Below, in pieces: positions 32,251 through 35,559 of a DNA stretch of 35,559 nucleotides. Source of the DNA: an uncultured Eubacteriales bacterium (GTDB lineage Bacteria > Bacillota > Clostridia > Christensenellales > CAG-138); contig UQYI01000024.1 in NCBI GenBank assembly GCA_900545265.1, forward strand, positions 1 to 35,559, in the 5' to 3' direction. Below the pieces are notes generated by a model that was not told the origin of the DNA, did not search any database, and worked only from the letters and a program-made list of their open reading frames with translations. Made by a program: the position numbers and the translations under genes. How positions within the stretch are numbered: the first letter of the stretch is position 1; the number at the start of each line of letters is the position of its first letter.

Positions 32251-33081
32251 TCATCCTTTTACTGCACCAGCCGTAATGCCGCTGACGATATGCTTCTGGA
32301 AAACAAAGTACAAAGTCAGAATAGGCACCATGGACAGCAGGAATACGGCAAATGCATAATTCAAATCAGCCGTATTCTTCCCAAAGAAGTAATACTGTGT
32401 GACCGCCAGATTTTTCACCGTATCGTTCTGCAGGAACACAACGGATACCTGAAAATCATTCCATGTGCTCAGGGTAGCCAATACTGCAGCCGTACAGATT
32501 ATCGGTTTCATCAAAGGGAACACTATGCTCCAGAATATTCGGTAGGGGCCGCACCCATCTATCTGTGCCGCTTCCTCCAGTTCCAAGGGAATCGACTTTA
32601 CAAACCCGGTGATGATCAGCGTAGTGAATGCGCTTTGAAATGCGATCTGCACCGTAGAATACCCCAGAAGCGTATTCATTAAATTCAACGCACGCAGTTC
32701 AGAATAAAGCGGAGAAATAATTGCCTGAAAGGGTATAAGCGTTGCCCCCAGCATTACAAAATACATCGCTTTATAAAACCGGCTTTTCCTGCGGGCAATA
32801 ATATAAGCGGCCATGCTGCAGATAATGAGCAGCGTGACAACCGTAATAACGGTCGTTACCGCACTGTTTTTCAATGCCAGAAAGAAATTTGAGCGGCGTA
32901 TACCTTCTGCAAAGTTTTCCCAATGTATTGTTTGAGGAAAGTTTAACCTACCTGCCGCAAGTTCCTTTCTGGATTTGACCGCATAACACAACGCAATGTA
33001 AAACGGACTTACAAACACAAACAGAACAATTACTTTTAACAGGGCTCGCAGAACTTTGATCCAAAGTTTTTCTCCTACCAT
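32251..33081 (-). CDS. Carbohydrate ABC transporter permease, MalG/CUT1 type
   Basis: 276 residues with six membrane spans. The EAA loop that docks the ATPase is LEEAAQIDGCGPYRIFWSIVFPLMKP near 185-210. The ending FQKHIVSGITAGAVKG is typical of MalG-type permeases. Its ATG shares one base with the stop codon of the MalF-type permease (TAATG), so the two are coupled and form the channel heterodimer. Confidence 0.94.
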   Translation of the reverse strand: MVGEKLWIKVLRALLKVIVLFVFVSPFYIALCYAVKSRKELAAGRLNFPQTIHWENFAEGIRRSNFFLALKNSAVTTVITVVTLLIICSMAAYIIARRKSRFYKAMYFVMLGATLIPFQAIISPLYSELRALNLMNTLLGYSTVQIAFQSAFTTLIITGFVKSIPLELEEAAQIDGCGPYRIFWSIVFPLMKPIICTAAVLATLSTWNDFQVSVVFLQNDTVKNLAVTQYYFFGKNTADLNYAFAVFLLSMVPILTLYFVFQKHIVSGITAGAVKG

Positions 33082-33953
33082 TACAGTTCCACCTCCCTCT
33101 TCCGTAAAAACTTGGCCACGATCGCAATAATGACAAATATCATTACCGTATAAACAATTGCAAGGGCCTGACCGTATCCCGCTTTATGATGGCTGAACAG
33201 GTTCTTGTAAATCAGCATTGCGATCGTTTCACTTGCCCGCCCCGGGCCGCCCGAAGTGGCTGCCATGGGATAGTCATAAACCCGCAAGCCCCAGCCCAGA
33301 TAAATGATCACATTGGATACAACGGCCGGCCAGAGCATAGGCAGCGTGATCTGCCAGAATTGCTGCCATTTGTTTGCTCCCGCAATTTCTGCGGCCTCAT
33401 AGTAATCTTTAGAAATCCCCTGTAAGGCCGCCACGTATATGATCATGCAATACCCGGTATCTGCCCAGATGCAAATAAAAGAAATACCGATAATAGCCCA
33501 AAATTGACTGCCCAACGGGTTGGGAATGGACAGCAGCCCGTATAGAACATCGCTGTACATGTATTTCCATACGTATGACTGGAGTATCATGCTGAGGCAA
33601 TAGGGCATAAAAACAACGGTTCTGGTAATATTGTTGATCCTGTTGCTTTTTTGAAGCAGCATGGCAATGAGCAGCCCCAGCACATTGGAAATGACCAGCG
33701 TTAAGACCGCAAATACGCATGTATTTTTTAGGGCATTAGGAATGTGCGGATCCGAAAATATGTTGATATAGTTGTTCAGCCCAATAAAATTTTTCACTGC
33801 GCTCAAGCCGTCCCAATCCGTAAGGGAAAGGGGTATCCCCCAGATAAACGGAAGAACAACAAAGGCTATAAACATGAACAGAACCGGGAACAGAAAGGAA
33901 AAATCCACCAGTTTTTTCCTTATTGCATTTTTTCGACTTGCTTTTGTTTTCAT
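33081..33953 (-). CDS. Carbohydrate ABC transporter permease, MalF/CUT1 type
   Basis: 290 residues with six membrane spans. N-terminal FLFPVLFMFIAFVVLPFIWG, then LSLTDWDGL, typical of MalF/UgpA-like permeases. The EAA loop is YYEAAEIAGANKWQQFWQITLPMLWP near 195-220. Partner of the MalG-type gene that follows with a one-base overlap. The weak TAGGA ribosome site and a 94-base gap with a hairpin after the binding-protein gene suggest lower expression than the binding protein. Confidence 0.94.
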   Translation of the reverse strand: MKTKASRKNAIRKKLVDFSFLFPVLFMFIAFVVLPFIWGIPLSLTDWDGLSAVKNFIGLNNYINIFSDPHIPNALKNTCVFAVLTLVISNVLGLLIAMLLQKSNRINNITRTVVFMPYCLSMILQSYVWKYMYSDVLYGLLSIPNPLGSQFWAIIGISFICIWADTGYCMIIYVAALQGISKDYYEAAEIAGANKWQQFWQITLPMLWPAVVSNVIIYLGWGLRVYDYPMAATSGGPGRASETIAMLIYKNLFSHHKAGYGQALAIVYTVMIFVIIAIVAKFLRKREVEL

Positions 33954-33975
33954 ACACGCATATTCCTAAAATGTA

Positions 33976-34017
33976 CGGCACCGCACGGGTTGCCAATGGG
34001 GGCTGCGAGCGGTGCCG
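33976..34017 (-). other. Hairpin between the binding-protein and permease genes
   Basis: CGGCACCGC (33976-33984) pairs with GCGGTGCCG (34009-34017), 9 bp with a 24-base loop, no T tract. Such hairpins often stabilise the upstream binding-protein mRNA or act as leaky terminators, giving more binding protein than permease. Confidence 0.55.
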
Positions 34018-34047
34018 CAAATGTTTTTATTACGGTTGTTTTCTTCC

Positions 34048-35325
34048 TTATTTGTTGCAGAGAGCGATCTCATCATCCAGCATCTTTAAGAAGAGTGCCG
34101 GGTCATTCAGATTCTGCACAATGTATGACTGCATCACGCTGATCTGCGCATCGCTGTATGCGGCGGTGTAATCCGGAACGTTTGCCTTTGCCGCAATATT
34201 TCCGGCATCAATATAGGATTTTATCGCCTGCACATAGGGGTCTGCATTATTTGCATCCGCATTTTTAGAACTGCTCATGAGCTTTGTTCCGGTCATCCAC
34301 ATTTCGGCGGCTTCATCGCTCATCATGTAAGAAAGGAATGCAAATACTTCGTCTTTATGCTGGGTCGTGTTGTTAACAATAAAGGCATCGTCCAAAGCAA
34401 CTTCCAGCTTATTCTCGCTGGCCGTGTTGCTCCACGGAACCGGAAAGAACCCAAACTCGTCCTCGGACGCAGCTACAACATCTGCATAGATCCAGCCGCC
34501 ATTGATAAACATGGGGCGATCCCCTGCGGCAAAACGCTCAACTGCCGTGGGCTGATCCATGGTCAGATCCTGATCCTCCTTGTAAGAGGCGATCAGGTTC
34601 CACATGGTCGCAGCTTCCAGCGCTGTGTCATTACCGGTCAGCTGCGCCACACCGTTCTGAGAATCCATCAGCAGATTGCCGCCTCCGCGGGTTGCGCACA
34701 TGGAGGTCAGTATGGTATCCAACTCATGATAGGGAGCCCAGGTAAAGGCATAGTCATGGATCAGCGGGGTAATACCTGCATCGTTGAACGCTGTCAGTAC
34801 GGCTTTGAATTCATCCAACGTAGTGGGCACATTCAGATTCTGGGCAGCAAACATGTTTTTGTTATAAAACACGCCCTTGATCTGTACATCGATGGGAACC
34901 GCGTAATACTTTCCGTCCACCGTGGTTTCTTCCAGTACTTCATCCACGATTTTATCCAGAAAATCTGCGCCGGTCAGATCCATAAACAGCCCTGCTTCTA
35001 CAAATTCAATCATTTCGCGGGGACTTCCAAACAGCACATCAGGAGCATCGCCGGTGTTAAAACGGGTCTGATAGGTTTGATATACTTCACTGGAATCGAT
35101 CTGTTCAAGTTTGACCTTAATGCCGGGATTTGCTTTTTCAAATGCTTCTACAATCGCGTTCAGCGTTTCACGCTTCGATTGTTCGCCCATATAGTGCATG
35201 ATGGTGATCGATACGGTTTCCTGCGCATCGTCTTGCTTATCCACTTGTTTTTGCGCACAACCTACCAGGCTTCCAAGTACCAGCACCATTGCAAGGAACA
35301 TAGCTACAAGCTTGACTTTTTTCAT
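34048..35325 (-). CDS. Extracellular sugar-binding lipoprotein (ABC transporter)
   Basis: 425 residues. The lipoprotein signal ends LVGC with Cys23, so it is tethered outside the membrane. Family 1 solute-binding fold: SITIMHYMGEQSKRETLNAIVEAFEKANPGIKVKLEQ at the start, APDVLFGSPREM near 110-120, DGKYYAVPIDVQIKGVFYNKNMF in the hinge area and GDRPMFINGGWIYADV near 270-285. It delivers an oligosaccharide to the two permeases encoded downstream. The ligand cannot be read from sequence; the esterase gene suggests an acylated or uronic plant-sugar oligomer. ATG after AAAGGGAGGAAAATTC. Confidence 0.94.
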   Translation of the reverse strand: MKKVKLVAMFLAMVLVLGSLVGCAQKQVDKQDDAQETVSITIMHYMGEQSKRETLNAIVEAFEKANPGIKVKLEQIDSSEVYQTYQTRFNTGDAPDVLFGSPREMIEFVEAGLFMDLTGADFLDKIVDEVLEETTVDGKYYAVPIDVQIKGVFYNKNMFAAQNLNVPTTLDEFKAVLTAFNDAGITPLIHDYAFTWAPYHELDTILTSMCATRGGGNLLMDSQNGVAQLTGNDTALEAATMWNLIASYKEDQDLTMDQPTAVERFAAGDRPMFINGGWIYADVVAASEDEFGFFPVPWSNTASENKLEVALDDAFIVNNTTQHKDEVFAFLSYMMSDEAAEMWMTGTKLMSSSKNADANNADPYVQAIKSYIDAGNIAAKANVPDYTAAYSDAQISVMQSYIVQNLNDPALFLKMLDDEIALCNK

Positions 35326-35559
35326 GAATTTTCCTCCCTTTTATTTTATCCCAGTTATTTTTTTACCAGCGACCTCCTTTCTTTTATTTTACGTTTCGGT
35401 CGATTTCCACACAATTCATTTTTTTGCTGCAAATATTAGTTTTTTTCACCTTAAAAAGTTATTTTATCTAAAAAGCAGTCTCGCTTAAAACTGGACTGTT
35501 CCCCCAAGAACGGACAATAGAAAAAAGAGACCTCCTGTTGTAGAATAAGAAATACGACA
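35326..35559 (-). promoter_or_regulatory. A+T-rich leader/promoter region of the sugar operon
   Basis: No gene is seen to the window edge. Candidate elements on the minus strand are a TAAAAT (35466-35461) as -10 with a poor -35, and an inverted repeat GTTC-N6-GAAC (35498-35511) just upstream that could bind a regulator. A second Shine-Dalgarno-like AAAGGAGG (35380-35373) is not followed by a usable start codon. The promoter call is tentative. Confidence 0.35.

Noticed and set aside
35373..35380. AAAGGAGG upstream of the sugar-binding protein, considered as the ribosome site of a leader peptide
   Set aside because: No ATG, GTG or TTG follows at a usable distance; only a few codons could be read before a stop.
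1..35559. CRISPR arrays, rRNA genes, insertion sequences, integrases and phage genes
   Set aside because: I looked for regularly spaced repeats, transposase/integrase motifs and rRNA sequence on both strands and found none.

Overview
The window looks like chromosomal DNA of a Gram-positive, low-to-mid GC anaerobe of the class Clostridia, most like the Oscillospiraceae/Ruminococcaceae gut lineage. This is inferred from gene content and style: strong AGGAGG ribosome sites, ATP-type PEP carboxykinase, LytTR regulators paired with GHKL kinases, a YesL protein with a sugar ABC transporter, and an RND exporter carrying a long coiled-coil insert. No 16S or other decisive marker is present, so genus is not claimed.

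Layout. 1-2300: housekeeping translation genes, namely the start of tuf behind tRNA-Gly(CCC) on the minus strand and divergent proS. 2400-3560: a minus-strand pair, a TrmO/TsaA-like protein and a GNAT acetyltransferase whose apparent original start is cut by an in-frame TAG. 3725-5440: pckA. 5571-6163: a small XRE repressor divergent from a 78-residue helical protein, with two 19-bp dyads around the shared promoter. 6202-9008: purA (divergent form) and purB, an IMP-to-AMP pair. 9051-11150: a YwaF/TMEM164-like membrane protein and, divergently, a tandem-GNAT protein behind a 12-codon leader ORF with alternative hairpins. 11245-17009: a minus-strand locus with a YHGT-type unknown protein, a LytTR response regulator, a histidine kinase with no membrane sensor, a terminator, and two half-overlapping ABC exporters that probably form a heterodimer. 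17026-17896: a membrane-anchored polysaccharide deacetylase. 18073-22093: a 1310-residue RND exporter.

22258-23758: a predicted acyltransferase, a methyltransferase and a possible short ORF joined by ATGA. 23785-28638: a divergent signalling locus. To the left lie a stand-alone pseudo-receiver lacking all phosphorylation residues and a lipoprotein with a predicted beta-propeller. To the right lie a complete LytTR regulator and an AgrC-like kinase. The two promoters flank direct repeats TGGCACGAA spaced 20 bp apart. 28768-28848: a perfect cloverleaf-like palindromic element. 28926-35559: a minus-strand, more A+T-rich sugar operon: solute-binding lipoprotein, two permeases, a cytoplasmic CE15-like esterase, YesL and a MATE exporter. 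No ATPase is encoded, so a shared MsmK-type ATPase elsewhere is expected.

The best candidates for something undescribed are the cloverleaf element, the pseudo-receiver locus with its shared operator, the leader-peptide control region before the tandem GNAT, and the XRE/small-protein pair. All functions are assigned from sequence reading only; no database search was run.
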